Assembly: GCA_036499825.1 (NCBI GenBank)
Contig: DASYCZ010000055.1
Coordinates: forward strand, 5,471-69,470
From: Paradevosia sp036499825
GTDB taxonomy: Bacteria; Pseudomonadota; Alphaproteobacteria; Rhizobiales; Devosiaceae
DNA length: 64,000 nucleotides
Direction: 5' to 3'
Below, one piece after another: positions 19,008 through 27,491 of the stretch. Position numbers and translations under genes: made by a program. The stretch's first letter is position 1. The number at the start of each line of letters is the position of its first letter. Below the pieces are notes generated by a model that was given only the letters and a program-made list of their open reading frames with translations, made no database searches and was not told where the DNA came from.

Positions 19008-20051
19008 TCAGACTTCCAGTTCGGTCCGCTGTTGATCCGTCACTGCGGCCAGGTCCAGCACCTTTTGCAGGTTCGTGGCATGACGGAAGGACGGCTCCAT
19101 GGTCCGGCCCTCCTTCACCGCCTTGGCGAAACGCTGATAGTTGGTCTCGACCGGCTCGACGGCGACTTCCTTCCAGGTGCCGGTTTCAGCGTCCTCGCCG
19201 GCGCAGACCAGAAGCTTGGACCAATCGTGCCGGTGCTGCACCTCGACGCCGCCCTTCTCGCCATAGACGCGCAGCCGCAGCTCGTTGAAATGCCCGGTGG
19301 CCCAACGGGTGGCGTGCACAACCCCAAGCGCGCCATTCTCCAGCTCCAGCGTCATGGCGAAGCTGTCATTGGCATCGAGTTCATATTCACCGATGCGGTT
19401 GCCATCGGCCTTCTCGAAGGTCTTGAGGCGGCAGAACACGTGGTCGATGTCGCTGCCGGCGCCATAGACGGCGAAATCGAGGATGTGGATGCCGATATCG
19501 CCCAGCGTGCCGTTGGAGCCATGCTTGCGGCTGAGGCGCCACAGCCATTTGGCTTCCGTCCGCCAGTCACCCCAGGCCTTGGAGACGAGCCAGCTCTGCA
19601 GGTAACTCGCCTCGACATGCTTGACCTTGCCGATCTCACCCGACTGCACGATGCGCCGCGCCTGCTGCAGCTCGGCGACGTTGCGATAGGTGAGATTGAC
19701 CATGGCGACGAGCCCGGCCTGCTCGGCGGCCTCCGTCATCTCCAGCGCCTTGGCGTAGTCGGTCGCCAGCGGCTTTTCGCAGAACACATGCTTGCCGGCA
19801 GCCAGGGCCGCCAGCGTCGTCGGATGGTGGATCGCATCCGGCGTCACGTTCGCTACGGCGTCAAACTCGCCCCAGGCCAGTGCGGCATCGAGCGAGGGAA
19901 ACGCATTGGCGATCCCATGCGTCGTGTTGAACGCCTCCAGCAGTTTGGGATCGACATCGACGCCGCCCACCAGCTCGACACCCTCTATGGCGGCGAAGTG
20001 CTTGGCATGTTGATTAGCCATGCCGCCAGTCCCCAGGATAAGGAGGCGCAT
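19008..20051 (-). CDS. thuB: ThuB-like Gfo/Idh/MocA oxidoreductase
   Basis: The 347-residue NAD(P)-dependent dehydrogenase starts MRLLILGTGGMANQHAKHF, a Rossmann loop, and carries the family EKPLATDY motif (catalytic Lys). It directly follows thuA on the same strand with only one base between the thuA stop and its start, matching the thuAB arrangement of rhizobia. There the pair converts trehalose or related disaccharides through 3-keto derivatives. An ATG 37 codons upstream lies inside thuA and is rejected. Co-regulation through the operator ahead of thuA is inferred. Confidence 0.88.
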   Translation of the reverse strand: MRLLILGTGGMANQHAKHFAAIEGVELVGGVDVDPKLLEAFNTTHGIANAFPSLDAALAWGEFDAVANVTPDAIHHPTTLAALAAGKHVFCEKPLATDYAKALEMTEAAEQAGLVAMVNLTYRNVAELQQARRIVQSGEIGKVKHVEASYLQSWLVSKAWGDWRTEAKWLWRLSRKHGSNGTLGDIGIHILDFAVYGAGSDIDHVFCRLKTFEKADGNRIGEYELDANDSFAMTLELENGALGVVHATRWATGHFNELRLRVYGEKGGVEVQHRHDWSKLLVCAGEDAETGTWKEVAVEPVETNYQRFAKAVKEGRTMEPSFRHATNLQKVLDLAAVTDQQRTELEV

Positions 20052-20052
20052 A

Positions 20053-20838
20053 TTATTTGAAGCCTTCCTGGACGCGGCCATGATGCAGCTTCGGGCCGCG
20101 CTCGACGATCTTCTCGATCGCGTCCTCGACCGGCCGGTTCGGCGCCTTGGTGATGTCCTCATAGCGGTTTGGATTGTGGGCCCAGTTCACCGCATTGCGC
20201 AGCACCAGGCCGACCGTTTCGTCATGATAGGTCGGATAGGTTTCGTGGCCGGGACGGAAGTAGAAGATGTTGCCGGCGCCGCGCCGGTAAGTAATGCCGG
20301 AGCGGAACACTTCCCCACCCTGGAACCACGAGACGAACACCGTCTCCAAGGGCTCCGGCACCGAGAACGGCTCGCTGTACATCTCCTCGTTCTCGAGTTC
20401 GAAATACTGCGGCAGCCCCCGGGCGATGGGGTGGCCCGGATTGACGACCCACAACCGCTCGCGCTCGCCGGCCTCGCGCCATGCCAGTGCGCAGGGCGAA
20501 CCCATCAGCCGCTTGAAAATCTTGGAAAAATGGCCCGAGTGCAGGACGATCAGGCCCATGCCTTCGAAGACCCGCTTGGCGACGCGCTCGACCACGGCGT
20601 CCTCCACCTGTCCGTGGGCCGCATGCCCCCACCAGATCAGCACATCGGTTTCAGCCAGCCGGGCGTCGGTCAGCCCATGCTCGGGTTCCTGCAGCGTCGC
20701 GGTCGCCGTGATTATGTTGCCGTCCTGGCCCAGCATTTTGGCGATCTGGGCATGCATGCCCTGCGGATAGGTCTCGGCGACGACCCGATTCTTCTGTTCA
20801 TGGACGTTCTCGCCCCAGACGAGCGCACGGATTGGCAT
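20053..20838 (-). CDS. thuA: Trehalose utilisation protein ThuA
   Basis: The 261-residue protein is full length for ThuA. Family features are VWGENVHEQ near the N terminus, DVLIWWGHAAHGQV, GLIVLHSGHFSKIFKRLMG, ENEEMYSEPF and GNIFYFRPGHETYPTYHD. ThuA acts with ThuB on trehalose-type disaccharides taken up by the cell. A perfect 16-base LacI-type palindrome lies 100 bases upstream, matching that in front of the sugar ABC transporter at 49-53 kb. In Sinorhizobium thuAB sits in the transporter operon; here it is detached. Confidence 0.94.
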   Translation of the reverse strand: MPIRALVWGENVHEQKNRVVAETYPQGMHAQIAKMLGQDGNIITATATLQEPEHGLTDARLAETDVLIWWGHAAHGQVEDAVVERVAKRVFEGMGLIVLHSGHFSKIFKRLMGSPCALAWREAGERERLWVVNPGHPIARGLPQYFELENEEMYSEPFSVPEPLETVFVSWFQGGEVFRSGITYRRGAGNIFYFRPGHETYPTYHDETVGLVLRNAVNWAHNPNRYEDITKAPNRPVEDAIEKIVERGPKLHHGRVQEGFK

Positions 20839-20937
20839 GGCAGCCTCCAGATTTGGTGGTTTTCATCAACACGGCGGCCTCGTGAGCAAGGCCGCCGCAA
20901 TTCCTCGCAATGATTTTGGCCGAATCCACGCGACTCT

Positions 20938-20953
20938 TCCAAAGCGCTTTGGA
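20938..20953. promoter_or_regulatory. LacI-family (ThuR-like) operator upstream of thuA
   Basis: TCCAAAGCGCTTTGGA is a perfect 16-base palindrome with the CpG centre usual for LacI-family sites. The same 16 bases occur at 53428-53443, in front of the thuEFGK-like transporter and near its LacI gene. Confidence 0.85.
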
Positions 20954-21124
20954 TGCTGCTGAGCAACGTCTACAGCCTTTTCCGAGTATCGCGCAAGAGC
21001 CTCTCTCGGGCGCTGTCGACCCAACGCCGCAACCACGCGACGGTTGCCTGAAAACGGCCGCCACGACTGCCCGGTATGCGTTTTCTGTGCGCGTCGGGCC
21101 CTCCTCGGACCGGACCAATGTCCG

Positions 21125-21142
21125 CTGTCATCCAAGTGACAC
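21125..21142 (+). promoter_or_regulatory. Pho-box-like motif upstream of the ABC importer
   Basis: CTGTCAT, four bases, then GTGACAC. The first half matches the PhoB 7-mer exactly and the second at 5 of 7. It lies about 70 bases before the importer's first start codon. TGTCA and TGACA also form a short inverted repeat, so another regulator is possible. Confidence 0.3.
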
Positions 21143-21211
21143 CCGACAAAAGTAATGAGCCGCGGTTCATCGAAGATTTGTCGAAAAACAGAACAACATG
21201 GAGACACGAGG

Positions 21212-22324
21212 ATGACTTTTCATAAAGCGTGTGCCGTTACGGTGTCGGTCGCAGCGTTGCTCGCTTCGGTCGCCCCGACATTCGCACAATCCACCGACAT
21301 CAATGCGCTGTATGCCGCGGCCAAGACCGAAGGCCAGCTGACCACGATCGCGCTGCCGCATGACTGGTGCGGTTACGGCGCCGTCATCGATGGCTTCAAG
21401 GCCAAGTATCCGGGCATCACCGTCAACGAGCTGAACCCCGACGCTGGCTCGGGCGATGAACTCGAAGCCATCAAGGCCAACAAGGACAACAAGGGCCCCC
21501 AGGCTCCCGACGTGATCGACGTCGGGCTCTCCTTCGGCCCGCAGGCCAAGGACGCCGGCCTGGTGCAGCCCTACAAGGTTTCGACCTGGGACAGCATCCC
21601 GGATGCCGCCAAGGACGCCGATGGCGCCTGGTATGGCGATTATTACGGCGTGCTCTCGTTCCTCGTGAACACCGACCTCGTCTCCAAGGTCCCCGCCACC
21701 TGGGCCGACCTCAAGGGCTCGGACTACGCCAACGCCTTCGCCATGACCGGTGACCCGCGCGTTTCCAACCAGGCCATCCAGAGCGTTTACGCCGCGGGTC
21801 TGGCTGCTTCCGGTGGCGACGCCACCAAGGCCGCCGATGCCGGCCTCGCCTTCTTCGCCGACCTCAATAAGGCCGGTAACTTCGTGCCGGTGATCGGCAA
21901 GGCCGCCTCCGTCGCTCAGGGCACCACCCCGATCGTCGTCAACTGGGACTACAACGCCCTCGCCTGGCGCGATGGCTTTGCGGGCAACCCGAAGGCCGAA
22001 GTCGTGGTTCCGACCGATGCCGTCGTCGCCGGCGTCTATGTCCAGGCCATCAGCGCCTACGCCCCGCATCCCAATGCCGCCAAGCTCTGGATGGAATATC
22101 TCTATTCCGACGAAGGTCAGCTCGGCTGGCTCGCCGGCTATTGCCACCCGATCCGCTTCAACGACCTCGCCTCCAAGAGCAAGGTTCCGCAGGCGCTCCT
22201 CGACAAGCTGCCGCCGGCTGACGCCTATGCCAAGGCCGTGTTCCCGACCCTGGCCGAGCAGAACGCCGCCAATGCCGTCATCACCAAGCAGTGGGACAGC
22301 GTCGTCGGAGCGAACGTCCAGTAA
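21212..22324 (+). CDS. ABC importer solute-binding protein (PotD/family 1 type)
   Basis: The 370-residue protein has a signal peptide (about 1-26, ending APTFAQ) and the fold of iron, polyamine and phosphonate binders, with ALPHDWCGYG, FKAKYPGITV, DVIDVGLSFG and WYGDYYGVLSFLVN. The substrate cannot be assigned. It heads a four-gene operon with two permeases and an ATPase, and its stop overlaps the next start as TAATG. The ATG at 21212 follows an ACGAGG ribosome site. The Pho-box-like motif upstream makes a phosphorus compound one hypothesis; polyamines are the other obvious one. Confidence 0.87.
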   Translation: MTFHKACAVTVSVAALLASVAPTFAQSTDINALYAAAKTEGQLTTIALPHDWCGYGAVIDGFKAKYPGITVNELNPDAGSGDELEAIKANKDNKGPQAPDVIDVGLSFGPQAKDAGLVQPYKVSTWDSIPDAAKDADGAWYGDYYGVLSFLVNTDLVSKVPATWADLKGSDYANAFAMTGDPRVSNQAIQSVYAAGLAASGGDATKAADAGLAFFADLNKAGNFVPVIGKAASVAQGTTPIVVNWDYNALAWRDGFAGNPKAEVVVPTDAVVAGVYVQAISAYAPHPNAAKLWMEYLYSDEGQLGWLAGYCHPIRFNDLASKSKVPQALLDKLPPADAYAKAVFPTLAEQNAANAVITKQWDSVVGANVQ

Positions 22325-23262
22325 TGGATCAAGCCAGCGTCATGGCGCCCACATCTGCCGGCCCGGTTTCGACCGGGCCGGTCTCCGCGACGCCGCGTAG
22401 CCGCCGGACGGTCCTCGCCGGCCTGCCGCTGGGCGCAATTCTCGGCGTTGCGCCATTCGTCATCTTCTCGGTGATGTTCCTGCTGCTGCCGACGCTCTTT
22501 CTCGTCGGTGCCGCCTTCGTCGACCCCGATGGCCACTTCACGCTGCAAAACCTCATCGATCTCGGCACGCCGCAGATCATCGCCTCGTTCTGGATTTCGA
22601 TCCGCATTTCGGCAGCCTCCGCCGTCCTCGGCTCCGCCCTGGGCCTCGTCATCGCCCTGGCGGTCATTCGCGGCCGCCTGCCGGCCTCGGTCCGCGCCGC
22701 GGTGCTGACCTTTTCGGGCGTTGCGTCCAATTTCGCCGGCATCCCGCTTGCCTTCGCGTTCCTCTCGACGCTCGGCCGGCTCGGATTGATGACCGTACTG
22801 CTGAAGTTCATCGGCATCGACATCTATCGCGCCGGCTTCAACCTGCTGAGTTTTTGGGGCCTGACCCTCACCTACCTCTATTTCCAGATTCCCCTGATGA
22901 TTCTCATCATCGCGCCGGCCATCGACGGACTGAAGAAGGAATGGGGCGAGGCTGCCTCCACCCTTGGGGCCAGCAAGGGCCAGTTCTGGCGCTATATCGG
23001 CCTGCCGGTGTTGTGGCCGAACCTGCTCGGCACCTTGTCGCTGCTCTTCGCCAACGCCTTCGGCGCCATCGCCACGGCTTATGCGCTGACCGGCTCGTCG
23101 CTGAATATTGTCCCCATCCTGCTCTACGCGCAGATCCGCGGCGACGTGCTGCACAATCCGGGCTTGGGTGCGGCTCTGGCTCTTGCCATGATCGTCATCA
23201 CCGCGCTTGCCAATGTCATCTACCTGATCGTGCGCACTCGCGCTGAACGGTGGCTCAAATGA
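22324..23262 (+). CDS. ABC importer permease 1
   Basis: The 312-residue inner membrane protein has about six helices beginning near residue 32 (LGVAPFVIFSVMFLLLPTLF) and the EAA coupling motif EWGEAASTLGASKGQ, which contacts the ATPase. It belongs to the PotB/FbpB group. The start overlaps the binding-protein stop and its own stop overlaps the next permease as ATGA, so the operon is tightly coupled. An Ala/Pro/Arg-rich N-terminal arm of some 25 residues precedes the first helix. Confidence 0.9.
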   Translation: MDQASVMAPTSAGPVSTGPVSATPRSRRTVLAGLPLGAILGVAPFVIFSVMFLLLPTLFLVGAAFVDPDGHFTLQNLIDLGTPQIIASFWISIRISAASAVLGSALGLVIALAVIRGRLPASVRAAVLTFSGVASNFAGIPLAFAFLSTLGRLGLMTVLLKFIGIDIYRAGFNLLSFWGLTLTYLYFQIPLMILIIAPAIDGLKKEWGEAASTLGASKGQFWRYIGLPVLWPNLLGTLSLLFANAFGAIATAYALTGSSLNIVPILLYAQIRGDVLHNPGLGAALALAMIVITALANVIYLIVRTRAERWLK

Positions 23263-24050
23263 AGCAGTCGCGTATCTGGGCCTGGGTGGTCTTCGCCCTT
23301 GGCGCCCTCTATTTTCTAGGGCCGCTGATCGCCACCTTCGAATTCTCGCTGCGCATCCGCCGCGATGCCTATACGTTCGATGCCTATGCGTCGGTCTTCT
23401 CAGATCCCCGCTTCCAGCAGACCTTCGGCTATTCGCTGCTCATCGGCGTCATCACCATCATCGTGGGCGTCGCCATCGTGGTGCCGACCGCCTACTACGT
23501 GCGGCTGCGCATGCCGGCGCTGCGGCCATTCATCGAATTCATTACCCTGCTGCCGCTGATCATTCCGGCCATCATCCTGGTCTATGGCTATATCCGGCTC
23601 TACAACTCGTCCTCGTTCCTGCCGCTGACCGGCAGTGCGCTCGGCACCGACGTGCTGCTGACCTTCGGCTACGTGGCGCTCGCCATGCCCTATATGTACC
23701 GGGCCGTGGATACGGGCCTGCGCACCATCGACGTGCAGACCCTGACCGAGGCGGCGACCATCATGGGAGCCAACCAGGCGACCATCATCACCCGCGTCAT
23801 CCTGCCCAACATCATCGTGGCGGTGCTATCCGGCGCCTTCCTGACGCTCGCCATCGTCATCGGCGAATTCACCATTGCCAGCCTGCTGAACCGTCCGGCT
23901 TTCGGCCCCTACCTGCAAAATGTCGGCGCCAACCGGGCGTTCGAGCCGGCGGCGCTGGCCGTCATTTCCTTCGTCATCACCTGGGCCGCGATGGGCATGA
24001 TCCAGTTGCTCTCGCGTTTTGCCCCCAAAACCGCCGCACGTGCGGACTAG
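23259..24050 (+). CDS. ABC importer permease 2
   Basis: The 263-residue PotC-like permease has six membrane helices and the EAA motif EAATIMGANQATIITRV. The ATG at 23259 overlaps the stop of permease 1. A GTG three codons upstream at 23250 is an alternative. It pairs with permease 1 to form the membrane channel, with the ATPase encoded eight bases downstream. Confidence 0.9.
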   Translation: MKQSRIWAWVVFALGALYFLGPLIATFEFSLRIRRDAYTFDAYASVFSDPRFQQTFGYSLLIGVITIIVGVAIVVPTAYYVRLRMPALRPFIEFITLLPLIIPAIILVYGYIRLYNSSSFLPLTGSALGTDVLLTFGYVALAMPYMYRAVDTGLRTIDVQTLTEAATIMGANQATIITRVILPNIIVAVLSGAFLTLAIVIGEFTIASLLNRPAFGPYLQNVGANRAFEPAALAVISFVITWAAMGMIQLLSRFAPKTAARAD

Positions 24051-24058
24051 AGACCGTC

Positions 24059-25123
24059 ATGGCTGAAGAATTCCTGCGCATCGACAAGATCGTCAAGACC
24101 TTCAAGGGCAACACGGTGGTCCATGGCGTCGAACTGGCCTTCAACAAGGGCGAGTTCATTTCCCTGCTCGGCCCATCCGGCTGTGGCAAGACCACCATTC
24201 TCCGCATGGTCGCCGGCTTCGAGCGCCCCACCACCGGCGCCATCATCGTCGACGGCAGGGACATCACCAATCTTAGTCCCAACCAGCGCAATATCGGCAT
24301 GGTGTTCCAGGCCTATGCGCTGTTTCCCAACATGAACGTCGCCGACAATGTCGGTTTCGGCCTCAAGATTGCCGGCATGCCCCGCGAGCAGGCCCGTGCC
24401 CGCGTACAGGAAATGCTGAAGCTTATCGGCCTCGCCGGCTTCGACAAGCGCTTCCCGTTCGAGCTTTCCGGTGGCCAGCAACAGCGCGTCGCCCTCGCCC
24501 GCGCCCTGGCACCGCGTCCGCGCATGCTGCTGCTCGATGAACCGCTGTCGGCGCTCGATGCCAAGATCCGTGTCTCGCTCCGCCAGGAAATCCGTGCCAT
24601 CCAGCGTGAGTTGGGCATCACCACCATCTTCGTGACGCACGACCAGGAAGAGGCCCTGTCGATCTCCGATCGCATCGTGGTGCTCAATGCCGGCCGCGTC
24701 GAGCAGTTCGGCAATCCCTTCGAGATCTACAACCGCCCTACCACAAGGTTCGTCGCCACCTTCGTGGGCACGCTGAATACGCTCGAAGCCAGGATCGAGG
24801 ATGTCGATCAAAAACGCGTCCTGGTGGACGGGCAGTCGATCACACTGGCAACGCTGCCGGCCGGTGCACAAAAGCACGGGGCGCTGTCGCTGACCTTGCG
24901 CCCCGAAGCGGTGGCGCTCGGCAAGACCAACGGCCAGGACATCCTGCTCGAAGGCACCGTATCCGACGTCAGTTTCCTCGGCTCGGTCATTCGCCTGCGC
25001 GTCAACCTCGGACAGAACTCGGTCAGCCTCGACACCTTCAACGACCAGCGCACCCCGCCGCCGGCGCTGAACGAGAAGGTAAAGGTCGCCATCGATTCCG
25101 GCGACATCCTGATCCTCAACTAG
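24059..25123 (+). CDS. ABC importer ATP-binding protein (PotA/FbpC type)
   Basis: The 354-residue ATPase has Walker A GPSGCGKTT (about 38-46), signature LSGGQQQRVALARA, Walker B MLLLDEPLSALD and the switch histidine in FVTHDQEEAL. The C-terminal third is a TOBE-type regulatory domain. It completes the four-gene importer. The family drives uptake of polyamines, ferric iron, sulfate or phosphonates, so the ATPase does not settle the substrate. Confidence 0.94.
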   Translation: MAEEFLRIDKIVKTFKGNTVVHGVELAFNKGEFISLLGPSGCGKTTILRMVAGFERPTTGAIIVDGRDITNLSPNQRNIGMVFQAYALFPNMNVADNVGFGLKIAGMPREQARARVQEMLKLIGLAGFDKRFPFELSGGQQQRVALARALAPRPRMLLLDEPLSALDAKIRVSLRQEIRAIQRELGITTIFVTHDQEEALSISDRIVVLNAGRVEQFGNPFEIYNRPTTRFVATFVGTLNTLEARIEDVDQKRVLVDGQSITLATLPAGAQKHGALSLTLRPEAVALGKTNGQDILLEGTVSDVSFLGSVIRLRVNLGQNSVSLDTFNDQRTPPPALNEKVKVAIDSGDILILN

Positions 25124-25134
25124 CCACACCGACC

Positions 25135-25160
25135 ATGCGGACGTATCCTTGCGTCCGCAT
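25135..25160 (+). terminator. Hairpin after the ABC importer operon
   Basis: ATGCGGACG and CGTCCGCAT form a perfect nine-base stem around an eight-base loop, 12 bases past the ATPase stop. It is followed by GAAAATCG instead of a T-run, so termination would be weak or factor-dependent. Confidence 0.5.
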
Positions 25161-25198
25161 GAAAATCGCCTACGATGCCGGTAACTTCCGGAGCATCC

Positions 25199-26029
25199 AT
25201 GTCCCCTTTCGTCTCTACCGATTGGCTGGCCGAAAGGCTTCAATCCCCAGAAATCGCACTGGTCGATGCGAGCTGGTACATGCCGGCGGCGCAGCGCGAT
25301 CCGCATGCCGAATTCGTCGCCAGCCACCTGCCCGGCGCGGTGTTTTTCGACATCGACGGCATTGCCGACAAGACCACCGACCTGCCGCACATGCTGCCTG
25401 AGCCGGAAGACTTCGCGCATAGGGTCGGAGCCCTCGGCATCGGCGACGCGCACACCATCGTCATCTACGATGAAAGCGGCCTGTTTTCCGCGCCGCGCGT
25501 CTGGTGGACATTCCGCGCCATGGGGGCTCGGGACGTACGCATCCTCGAAGGCGGTGGTCCCAAATGGCGGAGCGAAAACCGCCCGCTCGCAACCGGCGAA
25601 GCCAGCCCAAGGCCGGCTGTCTTCACGCCCCGTTTCCGCCCCGAACTGGTTCGGGACTACGACGCGGTACTGTCCCTTTCCGCCCGCGCCTCCGGCACCA
25701 TTCTCGATGCCCGACCGGCCAACCGCTTCACGGGCGAAGCGCCCGAGCCGCGCGCTGGCCTCAAGTCCGGGCATATCCCCGGCAGCCTCAGCATGCCCTC
25801 CACCTTGCTCACCGCCGACGGCCGCATGCGCTCACCCGAAGAGCTGCGGCGCATCTTCACCGAGGCGCGCGTCGACTTGACGCAGCCGCTCGTCACCACC
25901 TGCGGCTCCGGCATCACCGCTTCGGTCCTGGCCCTGGGGCTGGAAATCGCGGGCGCTCAACAGGTTGCGGTCTATGACGGCTCCTGGACCGAGTGGGGCG
26001 GACGGTCGGATTCGCCCGTCGAAAAATAA
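25199..26029 (+). CDS. sseA: 3-mercaptopyruvate sulfurtransferase
   Basis: The 276-residue protein has two rhodanese domains (about 6-125 and 155-272). The active-site loop is CGSGIT with Cys235, the form seen in 3-mercaptopyruvate sulfurtransferases; thiosulfate sulfurtransferases usually have CRKGVT. It moves sulfur from 3-mercaptopyruvate to cyanide or thiol acceptors. The ATG at 25199 is preferred to one eight codons upstream that falls in the preceding hairpin region. It appears to be monocistronic. Confidence 0.92.
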   Translation: MSPFVSTDWLAERLQSPEIALVDASWYMPAAQRDPHAEFVASHLPGAVFFDIDGIADKTTDLPHMLPEPEDFAHRVGALGIGDAHTIVIYDESGLFSAPRVWWTFRAMGARDVRILEGGGPKWRSENRPLATGEASPRPAVFTPRFRPELVRDYDAVLSLSARASGTILDARPANRFTGEAPEPRAGLKSGHIPGSLSMPSTLLTADGRMRSPEELRRIFTEARVDLTQPLVTTCGSGITASVLALGLEIAGAQQVAVYDGSWTEWGGRSDSPVEK

Positions 26030-26213
26030 CCGTCTCACCAATAAGTTAGGCAATCTTACTGCAAATTAATGTGCGGTAAGCCGCCTCGCTGCTAGGCTTT
26101 TCTCATGTCAAGTGCAGCCCTGTGGACCACCAGTCCCGGGGAAGCGTATCATAGTGTCGCCACGACGCTTGCCCCCGCTGGCGTCGAGCGGCGAATTGCC
26201 AAGGAATTTCCGC

Positions 26214-27461
26214 TTGTTAAAGCAGCTGTTGGTTTCCGTTGTGGTAGTGGTCATAGCCTTCGTGGGCTACGTTTACTTCGTGCCCGGGGCAAACGACAAC
26301 CTGGCGAAGGTCGGAATTGTTCTGCCTTTCGGCCCTGCGGGCGGAAACACTGAGCAACAATCGGCAGGTGCTGGTGGCCCCGGAAACCCCGGCGGCGCTG
26401 GGCGTCCGGGTGCGGCAGGTGGTCGCGGCGGCTTCGCCGGCGGCGGGGCTCGCGTCATCACCGTCAACACCAAGCCTGTGACCACGGCGGTCGTCAACGA
26501 CAAGCTGGCGGCCATCGGCGATGGCACGGCACTCCGTTCGGTGACCGTGACCTCGCAGTCCGGTGGCACCCTCGATGAACTGGTGGTCAAGCCCGGTGAT
26601 CACGTCAAGGCCGGCGACGTACTTGCCCACCTCGACTCCGACAGCGAAAAGATCGCGGTCGACAAGGCGCAGCTCGCCGTCACCGACGCGACCGCCGCCC
26701 TGTCCCGCTCGCAGGAATTGGCCAAGTCCAATTCCGTGGCCAAGACCGACGTCACCGCTGCACAGCTCGCGCTCGATAACGCCAATCTCGAATTGCGCGA
26801 CGCGCAGGTGGCCCTCGATCGCCGCACCATCACCACCCCGATCAATGGCATTGTGGGCCTGATGCAGGTAACCCCCGGCAACTTCGTCGCCGCACAGGCC
26901 GCCGTCACCACCGTCGAGGACGATTCCTCGATCCTGGTGAATTTCTGGGTGCCGGAGCGCTACGCCAACACCATTGCCATCGGCAAGCCGGTTTCGGCCT
27001 CGCCCGTGGCCATTCCGGGCCAGACCTTCCAGGGCACCGTCGATGCCGTCGATAACAAGATCGACCCTGTGAGCCGCACCCTCGAAGTCCAGGCCACGGT
27101 TCCCAACGACCAGGGCGCGATGCGTTCGGGCATGTCCTTCGAAATCGCCATGGATTTCCAGGGCGAGACCTTCCCGGCCGTCGACCCGCTCGCCGTGCAG
27201 TGGTCGGCCGAGGGTTCCTATGTGTGGAAGCTGACCGATGGCGCCGTGCACAAGGCCATGGCCAAGATCGTGCAGCGCAACAGCGACGGCGTGCTGATGT
27301 CGGGCGCCATCGCCAAGGGCGACACCGTCGTGACGGAAGGCGTGCTGCAGTTGAGCGAGGGCGCCAAGGTCAAGGTGCTCGAAGACGGCAGCCTGAACGG
27401 CCAGAAGGAAGCTGAGGCGGATCCCGTAAAGCCATCGGGTACCGTCGCGGCGACGAAGTAA
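26214..27461 (+). CDS. RND efflux periplasmic adaptor (membrane fusion protein)
   Basis: The adaptor links an RND pump to an outer membrane channel. From TTG at 26214 the product has 415 residues: a membrane anchor at about 2-20 (LLVSVVVVVIAFVGYVYFV), a Gly/Ala/Pro-rich linker (about 48-82), and the lipoyl/hairpin/barrel order with SQSGGTLDELVVKPGDHV and the return half TTPINGIVGLMQVTPGNFV. The TTG has AAGGAA seven bases before it. The frame is open to an ATG at 26112, but that would place 34 polar residues before the anchor. It is followed 30 bases later by the pump gene. Confidence 0.88.
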   Translation: MLKQLLVSVVVVVIAFVGYVYFVPGANDNLAKVGIVLPFGPAGGNTEQQSAGAGGPGNPGGAGRPGAAGGRGGFAGGGARVITVNTKPVTTAVVNDKLAAIGDGTALRSVTVTSQSGGTLDELVVKPGDHVKAGDVLAHLDSDSEKIAVDKAQLAVTDATAALSRSQELAKSNSVAKTDVTAAQLALDNANLELRDAQVALDRRTITTPINGIVGLMQVTPGNFVAAQAAVTTVEDDSSILVNFWVPERYANTIAIGKPVSASPVAIPGQTFQGTVDAVDNKIDPVSRTLEVQATVPNDQGAMRSGMSFEIAMDFQGETFPAVDPLAVQWSAEGSYVWKLTDGAVHKAMAKIVQRNSDGVLMSGAIAKGDTVVTEGVLQLSEGAKVKVLEDGSLNGQKEAEADPVKPSGTVAATK

Positions 27462-27491
27462 CGGCGAACGAGAACCAGGAGCACCCGATCG

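Larger units (their letters stand above)
20839..21211. other. 373-base control region between thuA and the ABC importer operon
   Basis: Two divergent units start from this gap. It holds the LacI-type palindrome for thuA (20938-20953) and a Pho-box-like motif (21125-21142) for the importer. No RNA gene or further repeat was seen. Confidence 0.7.

Noticed and set aside
24047..25774. 575-codon minus-strand frame across the ATPase and sseA genes
   Set aside because: It spans two well-supported genes on the other strand and has no recognisable domain.
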